Counted from the stretch's first letter, positions 1 through 6,511 are shown. The stretch: DNA of 7,800 nucleotides from an uncultured Oscillospiraceae bacterium (GCA_934569195.1 CAKTKB010000065.1:1-7800); one strand, 5' to 3'. Program-made: numbers and translations. The notes: a model not told the origin generated them from the letters alone.

Positions 1-624
1 GATGATTCGCGTGTTATCGAAAAGGTCAAAACGGTCAATGAAGATTTCGCGCTATACAACACGTTGTCAGGGCAGGCTTGCAGGCACTTCGGTCTGAATG
101 TATTTGAGGTCAAAAAGCATGGCACAGATGAAGCTTCGCCCGCGTGGGATAAGCTATTCCGCCTGATGCCTCTTAAAACTGCGGATGACCTTGCCCGAAT
201 CAGTTCGCTCATGCACAGCACCGGAGCATGGGAGGGAAATGGTGAACACCTCATCGAGTCAGGTAGTATCGATGCCCAAAGAATCATCGCCTGTCGGGAA
301 GATGTATTTGAGTACCTTACGCAAAAGGGGATGGATCATCCATCGGCAAGCGCCCTAATGCACTACATTTGTATGGGGCGGGCAAGGCGAAGTTCGTCCG
401 GTTTAATCAATGGTTTTCTCCCTTACCAGTGGGAGCAGCTTTGCGCTTTTGGTGTAGATGACTGGTTCATAGAGAGCTGTCAGAAAATCAGTTATCTCTT
501 TCCTCGCAGCCACAATGTACAACTGGCGATAAGTGCCATGCGCCTCGTGTGGTATACGCTCTATTATCCGGAGCAGGCAAAAAGGGCCTTTGAGCAGGTA
601 TTGGCAGAAAACGACAATAATTAA
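1..624 (+). CDS. PolC-like DNA polymerase III alpha subunit, C-terminal part (5' partial, tail missing)
   Basis: The frame is open from the first base, so this is the end of a longer gene; 207 residues are visible. PolC is the replicative DNA polymerase of low-GC Gram-positives, and two stretches match its C-terminal region as I know it. Residues 64-85 (LARISSLMHSTGAWEGNGEHLI) correspond to PolC's 'ISGLSHGTDVWLGNAQELI' region. Residues 155-190 (WFIESCQKISYLFPRSH, then a YYP end) correspond to 'WYIDSCKKIKYMFPKAH...HHP'. Between them 'IIACREDVFEYLTQKG' matches 'VIGCRDDIMVYLIYRG'. Typical PolC continues for more than 100 residues after the YYP-like position, whereas this protein stops about 17 residues later. 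The sequence is also clearly diverged (for example PKAHAAAY has become PRSHNVQL). It is therefore more likely a PolC paralogue or derived polymerase-like protein than the housekeeping enzyme. Whether the catalytic palm is intact cannot be seen. A TTG at 64 is inside the frame and is not a likely start. The next gene begins 15 bases after the stop. Confidence 0.72.
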   Translation, partial: DDSRVIEKVKTVNEDFALYNTLSGQACRHFGLNVFEVKKHGTDEASPAWDKLFRLMPLKTADDLARISSLMHSTGAWEGNGEHLIESGSIDAQRIIACREDVFEYLTQKGMDHPSASALMHYICMGRARRSSSGLINGFLPYQWEQLCAFGVDDWFIESCQKISYLFPRSHNVQLAISAMRLVWYTLYYPEQAKRAFEQVLAENDNN

Positions 625-639
625 GTGGAGGTAATGAAC

Positions 640-1059
640 GTGGGATACTTTTCGGAATTGGCTTTGGAAGATCATGAACTCAATCTTATGCGGACAATTA
701 TGAGCTATCCGGAACGCCTGGGCACACTTCATGTGTACCGTGATAGTCTCGTCGCCATGCTCCCGACGGTCGGCAATTACCTGGCTGACAAGCAGCCAGA
801 GGACAACTTTTTACATCAGCCCACCCGTTATCGTTACTATGAGGCCCTCTGGGCCGAGGATATCAGCGTGAGTGAGATCATCGCCGCCATTCGAGAGGTG
901 GATACCGTCATTGCGGAACTGGAGACTACCACAGATCAGATGTCCGCTTTTGGCGAACAGCAGGTTCTTGTGGGCTGCTGGACGCCGGCGATGGTTGTTT
1001 ACTTCCTCCGGCAGCGGCTGTATAATGAAAGCAGAAAACCCTGTGCAGCAACAGTCTAA
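640..1059 (+). CDS. Small hypothetical protein, mostly helical
   Basis: The product is 139 residues from a GTG start. The sequence GGAGGT at 627-632 lies 7 bases before the GTG at 640, ideal spacing. In-frame GTG (625) and ATG (634) lie before or almost on this site and are poor starts. I do not recognise the family. The protein looks soluble, acidic and helical: no signal peptide, no clear membrane segment, no cysteine cluster. It is rich in Glu, Tyr and Leu, with likely helices around residues 8-25, 55-95 and 115-130. It follows the PolC-like gene by 15 bases and precedes the zinc-ribbon gene by 23, so it is almost certainly cotranscribed with both. A role as a partner of one of them is only a guess. 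Confidence 0.8.
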   Translation: MGYFSELALEDHELNLMRTIMSYPERLGTLHVYRDSLVAMLPTVGNYLADKQPEDNFLHQPTRYRYYEALWAEDISVSEIIAAIREVDTVIAELETTTDQMSAFGEQQVLVGCWTPAMVVYFLRQRLYNESRKPCAATV

Positions 1060-1082
1060 CTTCGTTATAGGGGGGTGTCTCC

Positions 1083-2708
1083 ATGAACTGTCCGACCTGC
1101 GGCGCACCGGATGTGATCCTGCACAAAGATATATGGGAATGCGGCTGGTGCGGCGACAGCGGTTTCATTCCGCAGCGCATTCAAGACGCGCGCAGAGCCG
1201 CAAAGACTGTCCGGATACCCAAGGAGATCACCCTCACTCTCACAGTAGAACCCGGCGAAAATGAGGATACCCCTGAACAACCGATCTTCTTCGACTCCGC
1301 TGTAGAGCGTATTGTGGAGCATTTTCCGGAGTTGAAGGACGAGTACGAAAGCGAGGCCCTTTCCGGCATGATGGGGGCACAGCTTCTGGAAGAAGTCTAC
1401 CGTACCGACCCGCAAAAGGCCATCGCCATGTGGCGATCCCTACCGGAAAAGCAGGAGCCGTTGCAAGACCCGCGCCGTGCGGAGGATTTCTTCTATCTGC
1501 TGGATTTTCTGTGGGAACATGAGGACTATAACGAAGATGTCCTTGCTCCGTTGCTGGACGCAGTTCGGAAGGACGATACGCTTGCAGAGATGATGTTCCG
1601 CAGTCATTATGTGTGCAGGCTGCACCTATACCTCATCCAAGCCGCCTTTGAACAGAGAAAAACAGAACTGGCGGAGCATTTATACGCGCTGCTGCAATCA
1701 AATCCGCTGCCGCGAGAGAAGTGGTCTGAAGCCCCCGACGAGTTCGATGCTCTAATGGAAGAATACGCGAACGCAGATGATAGTACACCGACATATCGCT
1801 ACTGCTTTGTACGGGTGGACAATGGCCGCCGCTATGCCTACCTGACTGCCGGCTTGCCGGTAAAGAAGGGCGACCATGTGCGTGTGCCTTACGGCAAAAA
1901 GAGCGAGCTGAAAGAGGGCGTTGTTTATTCCGCGGATGACTATACCCGCGACACCGCCCCGTGGCCGCCGGAGAAAACCAAGCGTGTGCTGGAAATACTC
2001 CCCAAGCCGCAAGAGTCTGCGAAAAAAGAGGCCACTGAACCAAAACCGCAGCAGGAACACACAAAACCAACGGAACCAGCACAGTCCGCCGCACCTGCAC
2101 CAATGGAAGCGGCGCAAGATACAACAAAGCCAACCCGGAAATATGGCAGAATCGCAATCATTGTAATTTGCTTGGTATTAGTAGGCTGGTTAATTTTTCT
2201 TGCCGCGCAGGATGTTCCCAAATCACAGCCTGCCGCGGTGGCTCCCGCCGCCTCCAAGCCTGACAGCTCATCCATGGCGACCACGCCGACTGCCAGCTAT
2301 GCTCAATATAGCGGCAAACTTCCGGTGGAGGGTATGCCTATGAAGGCGTTGTCCTATACTTCGCTGGGTGCGCCTGACAAAGAGCTGAAGTGCAAGAACT
2401 TTGAAAAGCTGGAACTGAACCGCAAGTACATTAACGTTTACTGGTACGATGACTCCGGTGAGCTGATTGCCGCCGGTATGTGCGCCCAGTGGGAGGGCGA
2501 CAGTGAGTTCATGCTGAAATCCTTCTCGCAATACTATCCCACGCAGCCCTATGAGGGGCAAACCTTCCACTCAGGCAGCGCCACCGACACCGGCCCTGGC
2601 AGCGGCCAAAGTCTCCGTGAGGACTATGGCGACCCGGAAGACCTCTACGAAGACGGCGGCTACGATGACCTCGATGAAGCATGGGACGAGTGGGAAGAAG
2701 GGGGGTAA
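1083..2708 (+). CDS. Zinc-ribbon, single-pass membrane protein with PriA-like beta module and acidic tail
   Basis: The product is 541 residues from an ATG preceded by a G-rich ribosome binding site (AGGGGGGTG, 1069-1077). Domains in order: residues 3-23 form a zinc ribbon (C3, C6, C20, C23: CPTC...CGWC). Residues about 65-230 are acidic and helical. Residues about 238-305 form a beta-rich module ('YLTAGLPVKKGDHVRVPYG' then a 'TAPWPPEKTKRVLEIL' end), which resembles the small domain seen at the N-terminus of PriA and in various Firmicutes proteins. Residues 306-352 are a low-complexity Lys/Glu/Pro/Gln/Ala linker. Residues 355-375 form one membrane segment flanked by basic residues on the N-side (TRKYGR). 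A Pro/Ala/Ser spacer and a C-terminal domain (about 405-490) follow, ending in a very acidic tail (512-541). With no signal peptide, and basic residues before the membrane segment, the zinc ribbon side is predicted cytoplasmic and the tail outside. I cannot name a function. It sits between a PolC-like gene and an exonuclease gene on the same strand. Confidence 0.85.
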   Translation: MNCPTCGAPDVILHKDIWECGWCGDSGFIPQRIQDARRAAKTVRIPKEITLTLTVEPGENEDTPEQPIFFDSAVERIVEHFPELKDEYESEALSGMMGAQLLEEVYRTDPQKAIAMWRSLPEKQEPLQDPRRAEDFFYLLDFLWEHEDYNEDVLAPLLDAVRKDDTLAEMMFRSHYVCRLHLYLIQAAFEQRKTELAEHLYALLQSNPLPREKWSEAPDEFDALMEEYANADDSTPTYRYCFVRVDNGRRYAYLTAGLPVKKGDHVRVPYGKKSELKEGVVYSADDYTRDTAPWPPEKTKRVLEILPKPQESAKKEATEPKPQQEHTKPTEPAQSAAPAPMEAAQDTTKPTRKYGRIAIIVICLVLVGWLIFLAAQDVPKSQPAAVAPAASKPDSSSMATTPTASYAQYSGKLPVEGMPMKALSYTSLGAPDKELKCKNFEKLELNRKYINVYWYDDSGELIAAGMCAQWEGDSEFMLKSFSQYYPTQPYEGQTFHSGSATDTGPGSGQSLREDYGDPEDLYEDGGYDDLDEAWDEWEEGG

Positions 2709-2769
2709 TTTATAAAACTGCCCGGAACATCAGAATGCTAAAGATATTTACGCAAGAGGCGATAGAGAG

Positions 2770-3660
2770 ATGCACTACATTGTTTTAGATTTTGAATGGA
2801 ACCAGCCGTTATCGGAAAAAGAGATGATTACGGAACCATTTCCATTTGATTCAGAGATCATTGAGATCGGCGCGGTAAAGCTGGATGAAAGCTTTCACTC
2901 CGTGGACGAGTTCAAAACATTCATACGCCCGCAGTTCTATCCTCACATGAGCGGTGCGATCGTACAGCTCACAAAGATCCGACCTCAGGAACTTGAGAAA
3001 GCCCCGTCACTCCCCGAAGCGTTTGACAGCTTCATCGACTGGTGCGGGGACGATTGCGCGCTCTGCTCCTGGGGGCCGGATGATATCCCCGTGCTGCTGG
3101 ACAACATGCTTCTGCACGGCATCCCCACCGAGCCGTTTCCTTATTGCTATGACCTCCAGCGTATTTTCGCCCGAGAAATCTTGCGTGAAAACCGCCAATG
3201 CTCCCTGACCGACGCTGTGAAGATATTGAATCTTCCCGCCGACCGCGCGCATGACGCGTTGAATGACACCCGCAACACGGTGCGGGTCTGTGAGCGCATG
3301 GACTTGGCGGGCTGTATCGACGAATACCGTACCGCCTTTGTCGGTTATGAATCTGACCGCAAAAGTAGGCTTGTCTCCGGGCAAATCTATCCCAGCCTCG
3401 ACGTCGCTCTGGCCGACACACGCGTCAACGAGATCACCTGCCCCTACTGCGGCGAACAGGTCGCGCTTACGTTTTCTCCGCAGGAGGAAAATACGCTCCT
3501 CGGGTACGGTATCTGCCGCGAGGGGGACGAATTTCTCGCGCACTTACAGCATTATCGTCAGGCGGGCGACGCCCGTAAGGTCAAGCGGATCGTCTATGAA
3601 ATGAGCGATGATCTGTGGGATACCTACCAGCAGGCCAAGAGCGCCGCAAGCCACGGATGA
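2770..3660 (+). CDS. DEDDh-family 3'-5' exonuclease (DnaQ/ERI-1-like) with C-terminal CxxC module
   Basis: The product is 296 residues. The N-terminal 180 residues are an RNase T/DnaQ-fold exonuclease of the DEDDh group. Exo I is DFEWN, with D7 and E9. Exo II is CSWGPDDIPVLL, with D104 or D105 as the metal ligand. Exo III is HDALNDTRNT, with H161 as general base and D166 as ligand. These enzymes remove nucleotides from 3' ends of DNA or RNA using two divalent metal ions. The DFEWN start and the 'CSWG' form of motif II are closer to the KapD/ERI-1 exoribonuclease-like group than to the polymerase III epsilon subunit, so an RNA substrate is possible. The C-terminal third adds a CPYC motif (C224, C227) with only one further cysteine (C249) and nearby H258/H261, so a complete zinc ribbon is not certain. 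The ribosome binding site is modest (AAGAGG, 2754-2759). The gene lies 61 bases after the zinc-ribbon gene and ends 31 bases before a strong hairpin terminator. Confidence 0.9.
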   Translation: MHYIVLDFEWNQPLSEKEMITEPFPFDSEIIEIGAVKLDESFHSVDEFKTFIRPQFYPHMSGAIVQLTKIRPQELEKAPSLPEAFDSFIDWCGDDCALCSWGPDDIPVLLDNMLLHGIPTEPFPYCYDLQRIFAREILRENRQCSLTDAVKILNLPADRAHDALNDTRNTVRVCERMDLAGCIDEYRTAFVGYESDRKSRLVSGQIYPSLDVALADTRVNEITCPYCGEQVALTFSPQEENTLLGYGICREGDEFLAHLQHYRQAGDARKVKRIVYEMSDDLWDTYQQAKSAASHG

Positions 3661-3690
3661 GCGGCTCTTGATGGTAAAATATTTCTCTGA

Positions 3691-3748
3691 AAAACGCTTC
3701 CCGTCCGGCATCGGTGAACATTCACCGATGCCGGGTGGGAAGCGTTTT
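3691..3748. terminator. Bidirectional intrinsic terminator, 28-position hairpin stem
   Basis: This is an inverted repeat between two converging genes. The outer arms AAAACGCTTCCC (3691-3702) and GGGAAGCGTTTT (3737-3748) are perfect complements. The inner arms CCGGCATCGGTGAA (3705-3718) and TTCACCGATGCCGG (3721-3734) are also perfect. The two GT dinucleotides between the arms (3703-3704, 3735-3736) can form G-U pairs in RNA, so the stem is continuous, with CA at the tip. The T tract is TTTT on the plus strand and five T on the minus strand (complement of 3690-3694). It lies 31 bases past the exonuclease stop and 28 bases past the ACT-protein stop, so it can end both transcripts. It is unusually long for a terminator. 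Confidence 0.88.
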
Positions 3749-3775
3749 GGAGCATATAGATTCACAGCGAATTTT

Positions 3776-4144
3776 CTACTTTACAATCGCGTATCCTGCC
3801 TGTCCGAGAACATCCAACGCCTTTCCGTAGTGCTCCGCTTTCGTCAGGACATAGTCGGTGTTGTAGGTGGAAATAGCGAAAATCGGGATGCTGTTCTCGG
3901 CCAAAAGCGCCGCGATTTTGGAGAGGATCCCCACCAGCGAGAAGTCCAGAACGCTCTGAATACGGAAGCCCTTCCAACCGTCGTCCCGCCGGATCACATT
4001 GGCAGGCACATCGCCGGTGGCGCAGACCAGAGAGCGCTCCTCGTCTGTTTTGCCGGTGAAGCAAAATTCTGCCTCCCAATTCACCTGTGTATAGTCCGCC
4101 ACCTGACATATGGTGAAGTCCTGTTCCAGCATTTTGATTTCCAT
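3776..4144 (-). CDS. ACT-domain protein (ACT_7/CASTOR-like)
   Basis: The product is 122 residues. The C-terminal half (about 55-120: 'DFSLVGILSKIAALLAENSIPIFAISTYNTDYVL...A...L...GY') is a classic small ACT domain, a beta-alpha-beta fold that binds amino acids or similar small ligands. The N-terminal half matches the usual companion segment of stand-alone ACT_7 proteins. These short proteins have no catalytic site and are generally taken to be ligand sensors; the ligand here is unknown. The ATG at 4144 is preceded by GAGGAGGG (4152-4159) at about 7 bases. It is the last gene of the reverse operon, starting 25 bases after the O-acetyltransferase stop, and is followed by the shared hairpin terminator. 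Confidence 0.88.
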   Translation of the reverse strand: MEIKMLEQDFTICQVADYTQVNWEAEFCFTGKTDEERSLVCATGDVPANVIRRDDGWKGFRIQSVLDFSLVGILSKIAALLAENSIPIFAISTYNTDYVLTKAEHYGKALDVLGQAGYAIVK

Positions 4145-4169
4145 GCTGTTACCCTCCTCGATATTGCTT

Positions 4170-4763
4170 TCAGAAAAGAATTTGCTCCGGCTTGATCTTA
4201 TCCGCCTCCGTGATGGGGCGGATCACACGGCAGGGCGCACCTGCCGCCACGACACCGGCGGGGATATCGTGTGTCACCACGCTCCCCGCGCCGATGACCG
4301 AGCCCGCGCCAATGGTCACACCGCCGCAGACGGTGACGTTGGCACCGATCCAGACGTCGTTTTCCAGCGTGATGGGTGCGGAGGTGCCGATGCCGCGGCT
4401 GCGCTGCTCCGGATCGACGGAGTGGCCGGGACAGGCAAGACAGACACCCGGCGCGATAAAGGCTCCCGCGCCGATATGGACCGGCGATGTGTCCAGAATC
4501 ACGCAGTTATAGTTGATCACCGCCAGCCCGTGGACGTGGATATTGAAGCCGTAGTCGCAGCGAAAATCGGACTCGATGTTGGTCAGGGGATGATAGGTGC
4601 CCAGAAGCTCCCGCAGAATGGCGCGGCGCTTCTCTACGTCCTCCGGGGATGTCTGGTTATATGCCCAACAGAGCTGCTTGGCACGTCTTTGCGCCTCCGC
4701 CGGGGCATTTTCATACCCGCCGGCATACGCCGCGGGACGCTTCATCAGATCAATTGGATTCAT
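4170..4763 (-). CDS. Sugar O-acetyltransferase (maltose/galactoside acetyltransferase family, LbH fold)
   Basis: The product is 197 residues, the normal length for the Maa/LacA family, which moves acetyl from acetyl-CoA to a sugar hydroxyl. The N-terminal 'Mac' helical segment is at about 5-57 (ENAPAEAQRRAKQL...YN). Residues 63-175 form the left-handed beta-helix of hexapeptide repeats (for example HIGAGAFIAPGV, IGANVTVCGGVTIGAGSVIGAGSVVTHDIP, read as separate coils). The catalytic histidine is H114 in CPGHSVD, and N85 fits the conserved Asn. The end, GAPCRVIRPI, is the family signature. Such enzymes act as trimers in the cytoplasm. The start has AAGGAG (4770-4775, complement) 6 bases upstream. 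The true acceptor cannot be read from sequence, and many family members are probably general detoxifying acetylases. It lies 57 bases after the TraX-family gene and 25 before the ACT gene. Confidence 0.93.
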   Translation of the reverse strand: MNPIDLMKRPAAYAGGYENAPAEAQRRAKQLCWAYNQTSPEDVEKRRAILRELLGTYHPLTNIESDFRCDYGFNIHVHGLAVINYNCVILDTSPVHIGAGAFIAPGVCLACPGHSVDPEQRSRGIGTSAPITLENDVWIGANVTVCGGVTIGAGSVIGAGSVVTHDIPAGVVAAGAPCRVIRPITEADKIKPEQILF

Positions 4764-4789
4764 GGGATGCTCCTTTGTTGATTGTAATC

Positions 4790-4848
4790 GCTGGTGCTGG
4801 AACGTAAGTCACGTTCGCCTTTATCTTATCAGAAGCGCCAGCACCAGC
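4790..4848 (-). repeat. Inverted repeat spanning the TraX-family stop codon and the intergenic leader
   Basis: GCTGGTGCTGG (4790-4800) and CCAGCACCAGC (4838-4848) are perfect 11-base complements 37 bases apart. A second short hairpin, AACGT/ACGTT (4801-4805 and 4811-4815), is stacked directly against the first arm. In the minus-strand mRNA the structure encloses the TraX-family stop codon and ends about 15 bases before the ribosome binding site of the O-acetyltransferase gene. There is no T tract, so it is not an intrinsic terminator. It could affect mRNA stability or downstream translation. Confidence 0.5.
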
Positions 4849-5552
4849 ATATGTACCGGATAGAAGGCATAACAGGCATACTGGAATGGTTTGCTGTGGT
4901 ATCCCTGCCGCCCGCGATAGAGCCAGATAGGTATGAGCGCCAGCAGCGCAAGCCCCTGCTGACAGAGTTCAAGCTCCACGCCGAAGAGCGAGACGGGGTA
5001 CAGCTGCCCGCCGAGCATCTGCACATTGATCCAGTACAGCGTCACAAGCTGTCCGAGCAGCTTCCACCACGCCCTGCCCCGGAAGAAGTAGAAAACGAAT
5101 ACGGTCAGAACACCTGCGCCGTAGTAGTCCACCATTCCCACTGTGCCGAGGATCGCACCGAGTACCGTTATGCCGATGCAGGAGAGGACGTAGCACCACG
5201 TCTTTCCCTTTTGTCTTACTTTTTCCATCAGGTGGATGCCCAGCAGGCCGATGAGCAGCGTCCAGATGACATTCTGGTGCACGGGATAGAACCACGTTCC
5301 GCCGTACATCAGGTCGAAGGGTATCTCGGAGAGCAACGCAAAGGCCAGCATCCGCAGTGCGTAGCGCTTGAAGCTCCGCGTGTGGAAATAGCCCTCCACC
5401 GCCATGAAGGCGAACATCGGGAAGGCGATCCGTCCCACACATGTGAGCCACTCCTGTGCGGGCAGAAGTGTTGCCCACAGGTGATCCATCAGCATGAAGG
5501 CCATCGCCAGAATATGCAGCGCCGCCGCGCTAAGGTCAAATCGTTTTTCCAT
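4821..5552 (-). CDS. TraX-family integral membrane protein (putative acyltransferase)
   Basis: The product is 243 residues, very hydrophobic, with about seven or eight membrane segments. TraX features are clear: 'LHILAMAFMLMDHLW' at the N-terminus (12-26), 'GRIAFPMFAFMAVEGYFHT' (40-58), 'FALLSEIPFDLMY' (71-83), 'HQNVIWTLLIGLLGI' (92-106) and 'YAFYPVHMLVLALL' at the C-terminus (228-241). In F plasmids TraX N-acetylates pilin. Most Firmicutes chromosomal members have no known substrate, and nothing here suggests conjugation. I chose the ATG at 5552 because GAGGAG (complement of 5559-5564) is 6 bases away; the ATG at 5558 directly abuts that site and is a poorer start. The upstream GNAT stop (5563-5565) lies within this ribosome binding site, so translation of the two is probably coupled. 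Confidence 0.92.
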   Translation of the reverse strand: MEKRFDLSAAALHILAMAFMLMDHLWATLLPAQEWLTCVGRIAFPMFAFMAVEGYFHTRSFKRYALRMLAFALLSEIPFDLMYGGTWFYPVHQNVIWTLLIGLLGIHLMEKVRQKGKTWCYVLSCIGITVLGAILGTVGMVDYYGAGVLTVFVFYFFRGRAWWKLLGQLVTLYWINVQMLGGQLYPVSLFGVELELCQQGLALLALIPIWLYRGRQGYHSKPFQYACYAFYPVHMLVLALLIR

Positions 5553-5562
5553 CAGCATCTCC

Positions 5563-5994
5563 TCACAGCTGCATGCGTTGCCATATCATCTCATACTCCT
5601 TTTCACCGGTAGATTCATCCCAGTCCTCATGCTGGATCACGAAGCCTTCCCTCTGGTAAAAACGAATTGCCCGTGTGTTCTTCTGGTATACGCTCAGGTA
5701 CAGCGTGTCTTTTATGGCTTTCATATGATCCAGCAGACGCCTGCCGATGCCCTGCGACTGCATCTCATCAGCAACAAAAATCCCTTCGATATATTCGCCG
5801 GTCAAGCCAACAAAACCCTGTATTTTCCCGGCACTTTCATACACATAGACTTCCGCCTGCGGCAGCATTTCTTTTACCGGCCCAAAATTGCTTCTCCAAT
5901 ACACGGCAGGAATGAAATCGTGGGCCTTCAGATTTGCGTCTAACCACAAATCCATCACCCTGTCTACATCTGCTTTCTGTAATCTTCTGATCAT
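5563..5994 (-). CDS. GNAT N-acetyltransferase, YiaC-like
   Basis: The product is 143 residues with the GNAT fold, which transfers acetyl from acetyl-CoA to an amine. Similarity to E. coli YiaC runs along the length: 'MIRRLQKADVDRVMDLWLDA', 'H-F-A-YW' spacing at 25-33, 'EGIFVADEMQSQGIGRRLL' (70-88) and 'LSVYQKNTRAIRFYQREGF' (100-118). The acetyl-CoA pyrophosphate loop is Q79-S-Q-G-I-G84 (Q/RxxGxG). YiaC has been reported as a protein lysine acetyltransferase in E. coli; substrate transfer to this protein is inference. The start has GGGAG (complement of 6005-6009) about 10 bases upstream. It lies 46 bases after the other GNAT gene, and its stop is embedded in the TraX-family ribosome binding site. 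Confidence 0.92.
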   Translation of the reverse strand: MIRRLQKADVDRVMDLWLDANLKAHDFIPAVYWRSNFGPVKEMLPQAEVYVYESAGKIQGFVGLTGEYIEGIFVADEMQSQGIGRRLLDHMKAIKDTLYLSVYQKNTRAIRFYQREGFVIQHEDWDESTGEKEYEMIWQRMQL

Positions 5995-6040
5995 GGTCGC
6001 TGTTCTCCCAAAACGAATATGGTCATTCGATGGCGTTGGC

Positions 6041-6508
6041 CTACTGGCACGCTATCCGCTTCATGTACAAAAGCGGGTAGGGGTCACCGGCCTCATCGTG
6101 GTCGGTTCGCTTGTAGACCACGAAGCCCATGTGCTCATAAAAGCCTACGGCCTGCGGATTCTGCTCGTTGACCGTGACCTCGCGGATGCCATACCGGCGG
6201 ATACCGTAGTCAAGGAGCTGCCGCCCAAGTCCGGTGCCGCGTTCCTCCGGAGAGAGAAACAACATCTCCAGACGCTGACCCTCCACGCCCATAAAGGCGA
6301 CGGAGCGGCCTGTCTCTCGCTCCGCAATGGCCAAATGGGACACATCGGTCAGCGCCTGCGGAACGTATTCTTTTATCTTCCGCACCTCCGCGTCCGACAG
6401 GAACAGGTGGGTGGCACGGACGGAAGCCTCCCAGATCACCAAGAGCTGGTGGAGCAGGGACGGTGTTCTGTCGTGAACCTCGTAAATATTTATGATGGTA
6501 GTCTCCAC
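6041..6508 (-). CDS. GNAT N-acetyltransferase, YjaB-like
   Basis: The product is 155 residues if GTG at 6508 is the start. The GNAT core is visible as 'MLFLSPEERGTGLGRQLL' (82-99, CoA loop R90-G-T-G-L-G95) and 'VTVNEQNPQAVGFYEHMGF' (111-129). The end 'RTDHDEAGDPYPLLYM' matches YjaB, as does 'VIWEASVRATHLFL' near residues 24-37. YjaB-type enzymes bind acetyl-CoA; physiological targets are poorly known. The start is uncertain. GTG at 6508 follows the upstream TAA by only 3 bases, without its own ribosome binding site upstream, so it would depend on reinitiation. The N-terminus is about 7 residues longer than in YjaB by my alignment from memory. GGAG falls just inside the reading frame (6503-6506), but no ATG/GTG/TTG is well placed after it. 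It is a distant paralogue of the next gene. Confidence 0.88.
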   Translation of the reverse strand: METTIINIYEVHDRTPSLLHQLLVIWEASVRATHLFLSDAEVRKIKEYVPQALTDVSHLAIAERETGRSVAFMGVEGQRLEMLFLSPEERGTGLGRQLLDYGIRRYGIREVTVNEQNPQAVGFYEHMGFVVYKRTDHDEAGDPYPLLYMKRIACQ

Positions 6509-6511
6509 AAG

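Noticed and set aside
3608..4195. Long forward open frame running through the terminator hairpin and opposite the ACT gene
   Set aside because: It has no ribosome binding site, overlaps the exonuclease end, and is antisense to a well-supported ACT-domain gene; the hairpin merely lacks stops.
4110..4781. Long forward open frame (223 codons) opposite the O-acetyltransferase gene
   Set aside because: It is antisense to a clear LacA/Maa family gene; its Asp/Gly/Ala-rich product is what the complement of hexapeptide repeats gives.
4821..5552. Conjugation function suggested by the TraX name
   Set aside because: No other transfer, pilin, relaxase or integrase gene is present; chromosomal TraX-family proteins in Firmicutes commonly stand apart from conjugation.
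4794..5612. Forward open frame of 272 codons opposite the TraX-family gene
   Set aside because: It is antisense to a protein with strong family motifs; composition is rich in His, Gln and Arg with no domain signature.
6014..6029. Short inverted repeat CGAAT/ATTCG between the two GNAT genes
   Set aside because: Five base pairs with a 6-base loop and no T tract is within chance expectation.
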